Assembly: GCA_049325415.1 (NCBI GenBank)
Contig: JBMOLL010000040.1
Span: forward strand, 1 to 64,000
Length of the DNA stretch: 64,000 nt
Origin: JBMOLL01 sp049325415
Lineage (GTDB): Bacteria; Bacteroidota; Bacteroidia; Bacteroidales; GCA-2748055
Reading direction: 5' to 3'
Part shown: piece after piece, positions 18,931-27,920 of the stretch
How the letters are laid out: the number at the start of each line of letters is the position of its first letter
How positions within the stretch are numbered: the stretch's first letter is position 1
Program-made: the position numbers and the translations under genes
The notes under the pieces: generated by a model
The model's input: only the letters and a program-made list of their open reading frames with translations
What the model was told of the DNA's origin: nothing
Database searches by the model: none

Positions 18931-18982
18931 CAAGACGCCTGCCTTTTCCGGTGCAGGAATAACAGCACGAAAAACGGCAGGC
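18926..18982 (-). terminator. Probable terminator of the C10 protease gene
   Basis: GCCTGCC at 18937-18943 pairs with GGCAGGC at 18976-18982, enclosing a partly paired 32-nt loop. On the minus strand the stem is followed by GTCTTGTTTTTAT. It lies 20 bp downstream of the protease stop. Confidence 0.55.
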
Positions 18983-19002
18983 ATTTGTAGTAAAGCCCGG
19001 GC

Positions 19003-20697
19003 TTAATGAACTACCAGCAGGTGATCATAAATCCTGTTCAACCCGTCGCTGACAAGTACAATATAGCTACCGGCCTGAAGCTCGCCGGTGTTCAGTTCAA
19101 GTTCATCGGCAAAGGGTCTTTGAAGGATAAGCTGACCCGTAACCGAATATATTTCAAGTGAACCTGAAGGAATTTCGCCCCTGGTGTCGATGCGTACCAT
19201 ACCTGAAGCAGGATTCGGACTCAGCAGCGGTAAACCGGCAGAATGCAGCGAAAGACCAGTCGTGTTTTGTACTACTTCATTAAGACTGATGTTAAATTCC
19301 TCAAAATAGAAATTTCCGGCGGTATCACTGACCTCGATACGGAGGAAGCGGTTTGTACCATCGTCATATTCAAGAGTGGTCAAAGTCTTGAGGGAATCAT
19401 TCTCAATATAGAATTCAGAGGGACCATAGCCTCCTTCTTCTCCGATGAAAAGATTGAAGGGCCCTTTACAAACGATATCATAGACATTACCTTCCATTTC
19501 ATCCAGGATCGTAACTTTTCCAATAAAAGCTCCCGGTTCAAGGCCTTCATCAATACTGGTATTAGAAATTTCGATGTCATATGGTCCGGCATCGGGTGGC
19601 CTGATCCCAACAATGGCAGCCTGGTTTGCATTAAAGGAATAACTTCCCGGTGAAAGGGTGTTTATGGTATACCAGTCGTTATATGCACCCGACCAGCCCC
19701 AGTTAAGATGAAAGTACTCACCTCCCACCCCGTCAATATTGAACGCATGGCCTGCAGTACCATCTCCCGGATTACCGGAATAAATAATCGGCCTTCCTGC
19801 CAGAAGTTCATTTGTCAGCAGTTCGATCCATTCCTGCTCATTCTCATAGCGCCCAACACTTTTGGCAGTTGCAGAATAATTAAAATAGGTCTTCAGTGAA
19901 CCCGCGCATTTACTGGTCTGAGCGCCAGAGCCATCGGGACCAAAATCCATATCCACGGTAACCGCACAGTGATACAGCAACTTTGCATTGTAATCATCTG
20001 AAGATGAAAGGCTCATCTGATCCCAGTCATATGGCTCCTGCATATCGAAATTCACAGAAACCGAACCATAGGTATTGTGTATATAGCTGGCTGTTCCCGT
20101 TCCTTTTGAAGGATACTGGTAGACCGACATGGCCTGCGCCTGCGCAACAGCCACACAACCAACATAGGTATGACCTGAGGGGCCATCCTGATCTTCGGGG
20201 CAGAAGCGGTTCCAGCCGCCTCCCTGATCCCATTTGACTTTTATAATCGGGTCTACCTGGGCCTCGGTACTTTTCCTGGCAGAACCAGTGGCCAGTTCTT
20301 TCCATTCCCTGTTCTCCGGTAACTGGTCGGCAAGCTGAAGGGATCTCTCAATCTGTTTCTCGTAACCGCTCATCCAGTCTTTCTTGTTTTCGGGCCATAA
20401 TTCCCTGGGTTGCCACTGGCTGTCGGGCGAATAGCCGATCACAGGCTTCAGTATGTCATCGGCGGAAACAAGGATCCAGCCAGCGGGCTTTAACGAAACC
20501 ACGTAATACGCCAGTTCCCCACCGGGAAGCCGGTACTCCGTTACCTCACCGGCAGAATGATTCTCAGCAAAGCCATGGGCCTGCATAAAATTTATGGCAA
20601 TCTCCAGAGCCTGTGTTCGGTTCACAGGTTTTCCCCACGACCAGACAGTGATCAGAAGTATGGCAATCGATATCAGAAACCTTTTCATTACACGCAT
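19003..20697 (-). CDS. Secreted C10 (streptopain-like) cysteine protease with T9SS sorting domain
   Basis: Papain-fold protease, 564 aa from the ATG at 20697 (20688 is also possible). Signal peptide to about residue 22; a Spi-type propeptide (about 25-130); a catalytic domain with Cys181 in YVGCVAVAQAQAM and His317 in GHAFNIDGV, followed by LNWGWSGAYNDWY; a beta domain; and a C-terminal type IX sorting domain from about 495 (LLSPNPASGMVRID ... GSYIVLVSDG). It should be exported and surface-attached or released. It stands between two SusC/D operons, so it may supply peptides to them (inference). The frame is open to 20880, but that part has no signal-like start. Confidence 0.92.
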   Translation of the reverse strand: MRVMKRFLISIAILLITVWSWGKPVNRTQALEIAINFMQAHGFAENHSAGEVTEYRLPGGELAYYVVSLKPAGWILVSADDILKPVIGYSPDSQWQPRELWPENKKDWMSGYEKQIERSLQLADQLPENREWKELATGSARKSTEAQVDPIIKVKWDQGGGWNRFCPEDQDGPSGHTYVGCVAVAQAQAMSVYQYPSKGTGTASYIHNTYGSVSVNFDMQEPYDWDQMSLSSSDDYNAKLLYHCAVTVDMDFGPDGSGAQTSKCAGSLKTYFNYSATAKSVGRYENEQEWIELLTNELLAGRPIIYSGNPGDGTAGHAFNIDGVGGEYFHLNWGWSGAYNDWYTINTLSPGSYSFNANQAAIVGIRPPDAGPYDIEISNTSIDEGLEPGAFIGKVTILDEMEGNVYDIVCKGPFNLFIGEEGGYGPSEFYIENDSLKTLTTLEYDDGTNRFLRIEVSDTAGNFYFEEFNISLNEVVQNTTGLSLHSAGLPLLSPNPASGMVRIDTRGEIPSGSLEIYSVTGQLILQRPFADELELNTGELQAGSYIVLVSDGLNRIYDHLLVVH

Positions 20698-20780
20698 ATT
20701 CAGTGACAAACATTTATACGTAAAAATAATCAAAATGTTCAAAAAAAAAGGCCAATGTATGTTAATAAAGGCATGAAAAT

Positions 20781-20814
20781 AAAAAAGGGTGCCCGAAGGA
20801 CACCCTTTTTTATA
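20781..20814 (-). terminator. Terminator of the second SusC/D operon
   Basis: GGGTGCCC (20787-20794) and GGACACCC (20798-20805) pair with one mismatch around a GAA loop, flanked by A6 on one side and T6 on the other, so it can act on the minus strand 14 bp after the last lipoprotein gene. Confidence 0.8.
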
Positions 20815-20827
20815 TATACATAGCCGA

Positions 20828-21955
20828 TTATAGCATGTTCCAGGTATAGGAGGCTTCAGCCAGCGGGTTACGTGCACCAACGGTCACGATTCCGGCTGTG
20901 CCACCGGCGAATTCATCAATTACAAGGGTAACTGAGGTATACGGGGTGGATCCATCATAAGCCTGGTGAATGGTCAGATCGTGTCCGCTTGCAGCAAGAT
21001 CTGCAAGGGTTACGGGAACGGCCAGATCACCAAAAGCGGTCTCATAAACAAGGGTCAGCCCCTGGGTAAAACCGGTAATCCTGACGTTGTAATCGAAAGT
21101 GAGAACAATGTCAAAACCGGCAGCCTGGGCAGCTGCTACATCGGGAGCAACTGTCGTAGCTTCCTGAGCTGCATAGGTAGCCCTGTAATAGAGCCCTGTC
21201 AGGTAGCCGCCGATTACACCGCTGACAACCGTGTCGCAAGCATTTCCGGAGAGGTCGGTAACCGTACCGCCGTCATAGGACAGGAATACATAGTCGCCAT
21301 TGGGAAGATCAACTTCCGGAGTAATGGTTACGGTGTTCCCAACTACACTTTCAACGATCCCTTTTACATCGGCATAGCCAAGGTAGTAGGTCGAGAAGAT
21401 GAAATCCATGCTTTCATCAACCAGAACGGGTTCATCAAATGTCAGGACAAACGAACCGCCGGGTACATAAACTGCTGAAGTACCAACGGAAGGAGTGGTT
21501 GAAACAAGTCCGGGGCCGTAGTGGTCGGCGGTGGTCACGGTGATCACTTTAACCGAACTTACAGCACCTCCGTCGATATTGCTGGCAGCCATCATGATTT
21601 CGTAGACAGCATCCTGAACAATATCAGTACCAAACACAATCTGGGCAGGAGTGTTTGCTTCAAGTTCCACGCTGACAAAATCAAGACTTGAGATATTGCC
21701 ACGGAGTAACTGGAGTGAATCGGGAATGGCATTTCCCGTACCCTCAAAGACTGCAACACCGATAAAACCGGCGAGTGAACTGGTCACCTCAACAGTGATT
21801 GCCGAATCGGCAACAGCAGAAGTCTGCAGGTCGAATGTGGGCGCATCGGGAACAGTAATTGGCTTGAATTCCTCAAATTCAGCGCAGGAGAACACAAGCG
21901 TAGACATGAGGATAAAAGCACCAATCTGCTTGAAATATCTGTTTTTCATTTTCAT
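20828..21955 (-). CDS. SusC/D-associated lipoprotein with Ig-like domain
   Basis: 375 aa. Lipobox LVFSC (cysteine near 24) and a three-part beta-rich body. Residues about 150-240 (GPGLVSTTPSVGTSAVYVPG ... LTFDEPV) resemble bacterial Ig-like domains of the Big_5/SwmB kind, which bind or space surface proteins. Fourth gene of the operon, 13 bp after the preceding lipoprotein gene. Start at 21955 or the second ATG at 21949. No enzyme motif was seen. Confidence 0.75.
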   Translation of the reverse strand: MKMKNRYFKQIGAFILMSTLVFSCAEFEEFKPITVPDAPTFDLQTSAVADSAITVEVTSSLAGFIGVAVFEGTGNAIPDSLQLLRGNISSLDFVSVELEANTPAQIVFGTDIVQDAVYEIMMAASNIDGGAVSSVKVITVTTADHYGPGLVSTTPSVGTSAVYVPGGSFVLTFDEPVLVDESMDFIFSTYYLGYADVKGIVESVVGNTVTITPEVDLPNGDYVFLSYDGGTVTDLSGNACDTVVSGVIGGYLTGLYYRATYAAQEATTVAPDVAAAQAAGFDIVLTFDYNVRITGFTQGLTLVYETAFGDLAVPVTLADLAASGHDLTIHQAYDGSTPYTSVTLVIDEFAGGTAGIVTVGARNPLAEASYTWNML

Positions 21956-21968
21956 AGTCGTTCAGATT

Positions 21969-22910
21969 TTATTTTAAGTTAGAATGCTTGCTATCCGGAA
22001 CGAAACCTTTTACCTCGGCGCTTTTCTTGACTTGCTTGGTAAAATACAGGTCGAACGAATCCCATACATAGCCCGTGTTGATCCCACCAACGAATTTGAT
22101 GGCCACGTGGTCAATATGAATGGATCCGTCTTCTGAAAGTTCACCAACCATCGGATCGGTCAGACTAGCAATTCCACCAGCTTCGTCACCGAAGAAGATA
22201 GCCAGAGGTCCGCCATAAAGGCCATGGGTACCGATTTCCGAACCACCCAGCAGGGTGATGGTCATGGCATCCATATCCACTGCTCCAACAACAGCGGTAT
22301 GTGAGGAGTAAGCAGGACCACCGAAACCGGTCATAAGGAGGTTGTTGACATCATCCGGATCGGGTTCGTTAACAACGGTCCAGGCCTCATCCCAGTTACC
22401 GGGATCGCCATAGCTGAGAGCAGCCACGTCGTAGGTTCCGATCCATTTTCCAAGCGGATGTTCATTATCCTTAAGGGTCAGGATGTGGGTAGACAGTGCT
22501 CCGAAAGGATAATCCTGTGAATTGGAGGTCAGAACAACAGCAACAGTCTTGTTACCGGTGAATACGTCATTGTCGACCGGGGCAATCCAGATCGTGTCGT
22601 AGCCGTAGCCATCGGTGATATTAAGTGTCTGGGCGTCGTTCAGCAGGGTAAAATCTGTTCCGGGAACGGCAGGGTTTGTAATGCCTTCCGTTACGAATTC
22701 AAATGAAACAGTTACAGCAGGTGCATCCAGTCCGGCAGTTACGAGAACCGGGATACCGACGGCAGCAGGATTCTGCTCATTTGCCGAGGTACCGGTACTT
22801 GTAAAAGCAACGAACGATTTAGAGCTGTCCCAGAGGATGGGTTCGGATTCACAACCGGCAAGTAGAAGGACAGCTGCCAAAATGTATAATAATTTAAAGC
22901 TCTTTTTCAT
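21969..22910 (-). CDS. SusC/D-associated lipoprotein with Calx-beta-like N-terminus
   Basis: 313 aa. Lipobox LLLAGC (cysteine at residue 20). Residues about 30-150 look like a Calx-beta or related DUF1735/DUF4843-type domain (VSFEFVTEG, GTDFTLLND, VAVVLTSNS); the second half (GKWIGTYDVAALSYGD and on) is a separate beta domain found in many SusC/D loci. Third gene of its operon. Probably a surface ligand-binding protein (inference). Confidence 0.75.
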   Translation of the reverse strand: MKKSFKLLYILAAVLLLAGCESEPILWDSSKSFVAFTSTGTSANEQNPAAVGIPVLVTAGLDAPAVTVSFEFVTEGITNPAVPGTDFTLLNDAQTLNITDGYGYDTIWIAPVDNDVFTGNKTVAVVLTSNSQDYPFGALSTHILTLKDNEHPLGKWIGTYDVAALSYGDPGNWDEAWTVVNEPDPDDVNNLLMTGFGGPAYSSHTAVVGAVDMDAMTITLLGGSEIGTHGLYGGPLAIFFGDEAGGIASLTDPMVGELSEDGSIHIDHVAIKFVGGINTGYVWDSFDLYFTKQVKKSAEVKGFVPDSKHSNLK

Positions 22911-22923
22911 CTTTTCTTAATTT

Positions 22924-24360
22924 TTAGTTTGATGAATATCCGGGATTCTGCTCAACGTTCGGGTTAGCATCGATCTCAGCCTGCGGAATGGGCATGGCCC
23001 AGCGATAATCCGGGAAAGCGATGTCCTTGTTGATGGCACCGTCGTAATCGGTACGGGTCAGTCCCCTGCCGGTCCTTGCCAGGTCGAACAGTTCATGTCC
23101 TTCATAGCAAAGTTCCATGCGCCTTTCCAGGTAAACATCATCCAGGGTAGCATCGGTTAAGGAAGAAGCTCCTCTTGCAGTCCGAATGGCATTCAGGTCG
23201 GCATCGGCATCTCCGGTAGCTCCGTTCAGAACAGCTTCGGCCCTGATCAGGAACATTTCAGAAAGACGCAGAACGGGAATGTCATCTTCACGCAGGTTAC
23301 CATCGGGTTCTTTACCGGGATATTTAAGTGTCCAGTAGTCATTGGGCCATTCGGCATCGTTGATGAAGAGGTTTTTCCTGACATCGGTATCTTCATAAAG
23401 ATCGATCACGTCGTCGGAAGCTCCGATATCGCCATAGCCACCCGGGTTCATGATGTAAGAGATCACATCCCAGTTGCCGTGAGCGGAGTTGCCTTCAGCA
23501 CCGTAAACTTCGAAGATCACTTCTTTACCTGCATCGGTACCCCAGTCGCCACCCAGATCCCAGGTAGTATATTCGGCCTGTGTATAAAGGCCGGCAGCGC
23601 CACCGAAAGCATCGATTACATCCGTTGCATAGTCAGCGGCATCGGTCCATTCTTCCATGTACAGTTTAACCCTTGCCATCAGAGCCTGGGCAGCAGCCTG
23701 GGTAGCCCAACCTGTAGGATCGGTACCACCGTTCTGTGATGCAACAGGAAGACCTGCAATGGCATCTTCGAGGTCGAGAACAACCTGATCGTAAACTTCA
23801 CCAAGGGTAGCCCTGGCAGGGGTTCCGATCTCGGTAACCAGTACAACGGGCACACCGAGCTGGTCTCTGCCTGCGGAATAAGGCTGGCAGTACATTCTTG
23901 CCAGGTCGAAATAGGCAAGAGCACGGAGGAATTTGCATTCAGCAGTCAGAACATCCAGCTGATCCTGGGTTACACCGACTTCTTCAAAACCTCCTTCGAT
24001 CACATTGATCACGTTATTCACCCTTGCAATGGTGGTATAGGCAGTTCCCCAGAGTCCGGCGGTTGCGGTCGGGGTATTGTTCCAGAGGGATTCGGTAGTA
24101 AAACGTCCGGAAGTGATCGGGCTGATCTTGGCATTACCGCCTTTCAGATCGGCAATAACCACAAAGTCCCTTCCGTACCATGATGTACCGTAAAGAGGTG
24201 AATAGGCACCCTGGGTTGACTTCAGCAATCCGTCATAGGTAGACAGCGTCAACTCATTGGTTTGGTTTAAGCGGGGTTGCTGGTAAAGGAAATCCTCGCA
24301 GGAAGTGAGCACCAGAAGGACTGCTAAAACCCCAAAAAATATTTTGTTGTGTGTTTTCAT
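22924..24360 (-). CDS. SusD/RagB-family outer-membrane lipoprotein
   Basis: 478 aa, lipobox VLTSC (cysteine near 21). Canonical SusD/RagB features: LWGTAYTTIARVNNVINVIE, ECKFLRALAYFDLARMYCQP, a TPR-like helical core and the C-terminal RRMELCYEGHELFDLARTG. Ends with DANPNVEQNPGY, a common SusD tail. Forms the lid of the SusC transporter encoded 20 bp upstream. Confidence 0.95.
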   Translation of the reverse strand: MKTHNKIFFGVLAVLLVLTSCEDFLYQQPRLNQTNELTLSTYDGLLKSTQGAYSPLYGTSWYGRDFVVIADLKGGNAKISPITSGRFTTESLWNNTPTATAGLWGTAYTTIARVNNVINVIEGGFEEVGVTQDQLDVLTAECKFLRALAYFDLARMYCQPYSAGRDQLGVPVVLVTEIGTPARATLGEVYDQVVLDLEDAIAGLPVASQNGGTDPTGWATQAAAQALMARVKLYMEEWTDAADYATDVIDAFGGAAGLYTQAEYTTWDLGGDWGTDAGKEVIFEVYGAEGNSAHGNWDVISYIMNPGGYGDIGASDDVIDLYEDTDVRKNLFINDAEWPNDYWTLKYPGKEPDGNLREDDIPVLRLSEMFLIRAEAVLNGATGDADADLNAIRTARGASSLTDATLDDVYLERRMELCYEGHELFDLARTGRGLTRTDYDGAINKDIAFPDYRWAMPIPQAEIDANPNVEQNPGYSSN

Positions 24361-24380
24361 CTTAAATCCTTTTTAGGTTG

Positions 24381-27344
24381 TTAAAAAGTCAGATCAAGAC
24401 CAACCACGAAGCTCTTGGTCATCGGGTAGATACCGAAGCCCATTCCGTCTACACCCCTTTCAGGATCCCAGAAGTCAACATCGTGGAAGGTATAGGCGTT
24501 CACTGCACTACCATAGACGCGCAACTGATCAATTTTCAGCTTGCTGACCACGCTGGTCGGAAGTGTATAGGATACGGTAATGTTCTTGATCCTGAGGTAT
24601 GAACCGTCATACTGCCACCTGGAGTTGTAATACCCGTTGGAGTTGGTGGTATTGTCGGCAATCGGTTTGGGGTTCATAGTAATGTCGCCGGGCTGTTTCC
24701 AGTAGTCGAGAACCACATTGGACTGGTTCTTGCCCCACCAGTAACCGTCGGCAACAGCGTAGTGAAGTTCTTCGATCAGTACCTCATTTCCCCACTTGTA
24801 TTCAAAGTTCAGGTTAAGGGAAATGCCTTTCCAGCTGAAATCGGTATTGAAACCGCCAAGCAGTTCCGGTTCGGGAGATCCGGTGATCACTCTGCGGGCA
24901 TCAGCATAAAGGTTGGTCAGCAATCCGTCGGCATTGTACCAGAGAGCTTCGCCGGTTACAGGGTTAACACCTGCATAATCGCGCAGGTAGTAGCTGTAAA
25001 GACTTTCGCCAACCTGGTAGATCAGACGGCCCGAGATGATCTGCTCCTGGTCGCCCAGGTTCAGGATCTCGCTCTTGTTGTGGGCGAAGTTGAACCCAAC
25101 GTTCCAAACGGCTGATCCGTCAAGGATGTTGATGTTGATCAAACCTTCAAAACCGGTGTTCTGCAGCTCACCAACGTTCTGACGGAAGTTGGCAAAACCT
25201 GAAGTCTGGGAGATCGGCACGTTGAGAAGCATGTCGGTGGTCTTCCTGTTGTAGAATTCGAAAGTACCGGTGATCTTCTGGAAGATACCGAAATCAAGAC
25301 CGATGTTGTAACCTTTGTTGGTTTCCCAGGTCAGGTCGGGGTTAGCCGGCTGTGTAGGAGCCATACCGGAAACGGCGTTATAGGAAACAGGACCATAGAT
25401 ACCCCAGGCATCATAATCACCGATCCCGTCGTTACCGTTCAGACCGTAACCAACACGGAGTTTCAAAGCGTCAACGGCATTCACGTTCTCCAGGAAAGCT
25501 TCATTGTGCAGGTTCCATGAACCGCTGATGGAGTAGAAGGTACCCCAGCGGTTGTTGGCACCGAACCTTGAGCTACCATCGGTACGCAGACTACCTTTAA
25601 TATAATACTTACGGGCGAAATTGTACTCCAGAATACCAAAGAATGAAGCCATGGTATAGCGGGATTCGCTGTAATCGCCATCATCAGTTTCAGCTGTGGC
25701 GGTATTCGGGAAAGGAATAGCAGGATCCACGCCCGGTGAATAGATGTAATAACTGTTATAGTTATTGTCGATGGCTTCAAAACCGCCTAACAGACTGATG
25801 CTATGATCATTAAAGTATTTCTGATAAGAAACGGTATTCGAGGTTGTCATCTGTGAATACATGCTGTTGGAAACCTGGAGGGTAGCATCGCCGTTGGCGT
25901 CAGCTTCGGCCGACCAGTACCTGCGGCCTTCACCGTCAGTAAGTTCGTAAGCATTATTCGATTTGATTTTCAGACCCGGAACCGGTTCCCATTCGAAATA
26001 GGCACTGGTCTGTAACCTGTTCTGTTTTTCCCACTGGTCGTCGTACATGGCGGTGGCCAGGGGGTTGGTGTTACTCCACTCGGGAATATTCAGGTTATAG
26101 GTTCCGTCTTCGTTCTTGATCGGGGTCCAGGGTTCGATGAACATCCCGGCAAAGATCGGGTTTACAAAATAAAGCGACTGCATGGCCACGTCGTTGGAGT
26201 ACGAGTGGAAGGCATTCATTTTAACCCCGACTTTCAGTTTGTCGGAAACTACATGGTCGATATTGGACCTCAGCTGATATTTCTCATAATCCACTCCGTA
26301 GAATACACCATCGCTCTTGTTGTAAAGTGCGGAGGTGTAGTGGCGGGTCTTTTCATTACCGCCGTTTACGGAAAGTTCATATTCCTGAAGATTTCCATAG
26401 CGGGTGCTTTCCCTCAGCCAGTTGTTCACCGGACGGGAAGCATAGGCCAGCGGAGCATAGTACTTACTGGTCGGATCATCCGGATTGGCTCCGGCATTGA
26501 TGGCAGCAGCACGTTTGTACTCAACGTCCTGTTCGGGGGTAAGGATCCCGAAATCATTGTCATTGGCCAGTGAAGAGACCCCGTAGGATGCCCTGAAGTT
26601 TATTTTGGATTTACCCTGTTTTCCCGATTTGGTGGTGATCAGGATTACGCCGTTGGCAGCACGTGAACCATAAATGGCAGCGGCTGAAGCGTCTTTCAAC
26701 ACGGTGATGGACTCAATGTCGTTCGGGTTGATCATGGCCAGTGCATTACCGGTATTGGTAAAATAACTCTGGTTTCCCTGCATGATCTGAATACCATCAA
26801 CCACATAAAGAGGTTCGTTTCCGGCGTTCAGTGAACTTGTACCACGGATACGTACCTGAGAGGAACTACCGGGCTGTCCGGACTGAGAAGTAATCTGCAC
26901 ACCGGCAACCTTACCGGCCAGCATTTTGTCAAAACTCATCTCGGGAACGTCCTGAATGGCTGCATCATCAACAACGGCAACGGATCCGGTGTTGGCTTCA
27001 CGTGTCGAAACACCATAACCAACAACCACCACCTCGTCCATCTTGACGACGTCGGCCTGCATTACCACATCAATCACCGTCGAAGTACCAACGGCAATCT
27101 CCTGGGTCTGCATCCCGATGAATGAGAAGACAAGCGTAGTTGCTCCACTGGGTACACCAATTGTGTAATGACCGTCAAAATTGGTAACCGTACCCACTGT
27201 AGTCCCTTTGACTACAACAGAAACACCAGGTAGCGGTGACCCGTCTTCTGCCCCGGTCACAGTACCTGTTATCTGCACACTTTGCGCCTGTAAAGTCATC
27301 CCTACAAACACGAAGAATGCAAGTAAAACAGTAAATCTTTTCAT
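24381..27344 (-). CDS. SusC/RagA-family TonB-linked outer-membrane transporter
   Basis: 987 aa. Signal peptide to about 20; carboxypeptidase-regulatory-like domain (about 22-108); TonB-box-like DEVVVVGYG; plug with PLYVVDGIQI and GSRAANGVILITTKSG; barrel ending in KSFVVGLDLTF. It shares its N-terminal domain and leader with the first SusC, but the barrel differs, so the substrates may differ. Head of a four-gene operon (SusC, SusD, two lipoproteins). Confidence 0.96.
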   Translation of the reverse strand: MKRFTVLLAFFVFVGMTLQAQSVQITGTVTGAEDGSPLPGVSVVVKGTTVGTVTNFDGHYTIGVPSGATTLVFSFIGMQTQEIAVGTSTVIDVVMQADVVKMDEVVVVGYGVSTREANTGSVAVVDDAAIQDVPEMSFDKMLAGKVAGVQITSQSGQPGSSSQVRIRGTSSLNAGNEPLYVVDGIQIMQGNQSYFTNTGNALAMINPNDIESITVLKDASAAAIYGSRAANGVILITTKSGKQGKSKINFRASYGVSSLANDNDFGILTPEQDVEYKRAAAINAGANPDDPTSKYYAPLAYASRPVNNWLRESTRYGNLQEYELSVNGGNEKTRHYTSALYNKSDGVFYGVDYEKYQLRSNIDHVVSDKLKVGVKMNAFHSYSNDVAMQSLYFVNPIFAGMFIEPWTPIKNEDGTYNLNIPEWSNTNPLATAMYDDQWEKQNRLQTSAYFEWEPVPGLKIKSNNAYELTDGEGRRYWSAEADANGDATLQVSNSMYSQMTTSNTVSYQKYFNDHSISLLGGFEAIDNNYNSYYIYSPGVDPAIPFPNTATAETDDGDYSESRYTMASFFGILEYNFARKYYIKGSLRTDGSSRFGANNRWGTFYSISGSWNLHNEAFLENVNAVDALKLRVGYGLNGNDGIGDYDAWGIYGPVSYNAVSGMAPTQPANPDLTWETNKGYNIGLDFGIFQKITGTFEFYNRKTTDMLLNVPISQTSGFANFRQNVGELQNTGFEGLININILDGSAVWNVGFNFAHNKSEILNLGDQEQIISGRLIYQVGESLYSYYLRDYAGVNPVTGEALWYNADGLLTNLYADARRVITGSPEPELLGGFNTDFSWKGISLNLNFEYKWGNEVLIEELHYAVADGYWWGKNQSNVVLDYWKQPGDITMNPKPIADNTTNSNGYYNSRWQYDGSYLRIKNITVSYTLPTSVVSKLKIDQLRVYGSAVNAYTFHDVDFWDPERGVDGMGFGIYPMTKSFVVGLDLTF

Positions 27345-27429
27345 AGATTAAAGTTTTAGGTTTATAATTAGAACACAATAAAATGACTCTAAGAAGTTCA
27401 AATCTATATAAAAAATTACTTTTTACAAA
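27345..27429 (-). promoter_or_regulatory. Promoter and leader of the second susC
   Basis: On the minus strand TTTG (27426-27429) and TAGATTTG (27399-27406) are 19 nt apart, an exact Bacteroidota promoter. The leader of about 50 nt shares 25 identical positions next to the start codon and an in-register GACTCTA block (27385-27391, plus strand) with the first susC. Confidence 0.8.
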
Positions 27430-27760
27430 ATTTAACAGTGCCTGAAACAGGCAATTTTAAAGGGACAAGAGAAGATTTTCCCTCCATCCTTTCACCCTTT
27501 TTAACGATTTCAATTTATAAATCAACCAATTAAAGTGGACGAAAACGAACACTTTAAAATCAGATCATGTTTGATATTTTATACATTTTTTCTCTATGAC
27601 CCCCAATATTTATCTGTATGAGCAAACATATTTCATAGTTTTTACACATATACCCCCTATATTTTAAGAGGTATAATAATATATATGTATTTCAGGAATA
27701 ATATATACGGATTCGGTGCAATCCTGTCAGAAGATACCTGCTGATCTGTTTTAGATCATT
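27430..27760. other. AT-rich gap without a gene
   Basis: Between the second susC promoter and the ftcD terminator. I see no credible gene. The stretch 27590-27700 is rich in A and T with short homopolymers; no heptamer repeats are present. Confidence 0.4.
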
Positions 27761-27828
27761 GAAAAAAGCGCAAATCTCGGGTCATTTTAACAGCTCTGAC
27801 CCGAAAATTTGCGCTCTAAAACATAATT
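27761..27828 (-). terminator. Terminator of the hutI-ftcD transcript
   Basis: AGCGCAAAT (27767-27775) pairs with ATTTGCGCT (27807-27815), and inside it CGGGTCA (27778-27784) pairs with TGACCCG (27797-27803). Both flanks are A/T runs, so it can stop transcription on either strand; the natural client is ftcD, which ends at 27921. Confidence 0.8.
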
Positions 27829-27920
27829 TTTTTCAAAAATTGCACGCTTTTGATACACTTACCGGGGTATGACGACGTCAATTCCGGCGTGCGTACCGCC
27901 TAAAACGGAAGGGTGAACGG

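Noticed and set aside
12982..27344. Polysaccharide utilisation loci
   Set aside because: SusC/D pairs are present, but no glycoside hydrolase, lyase, esterase or hybrid regulator is in either locus.
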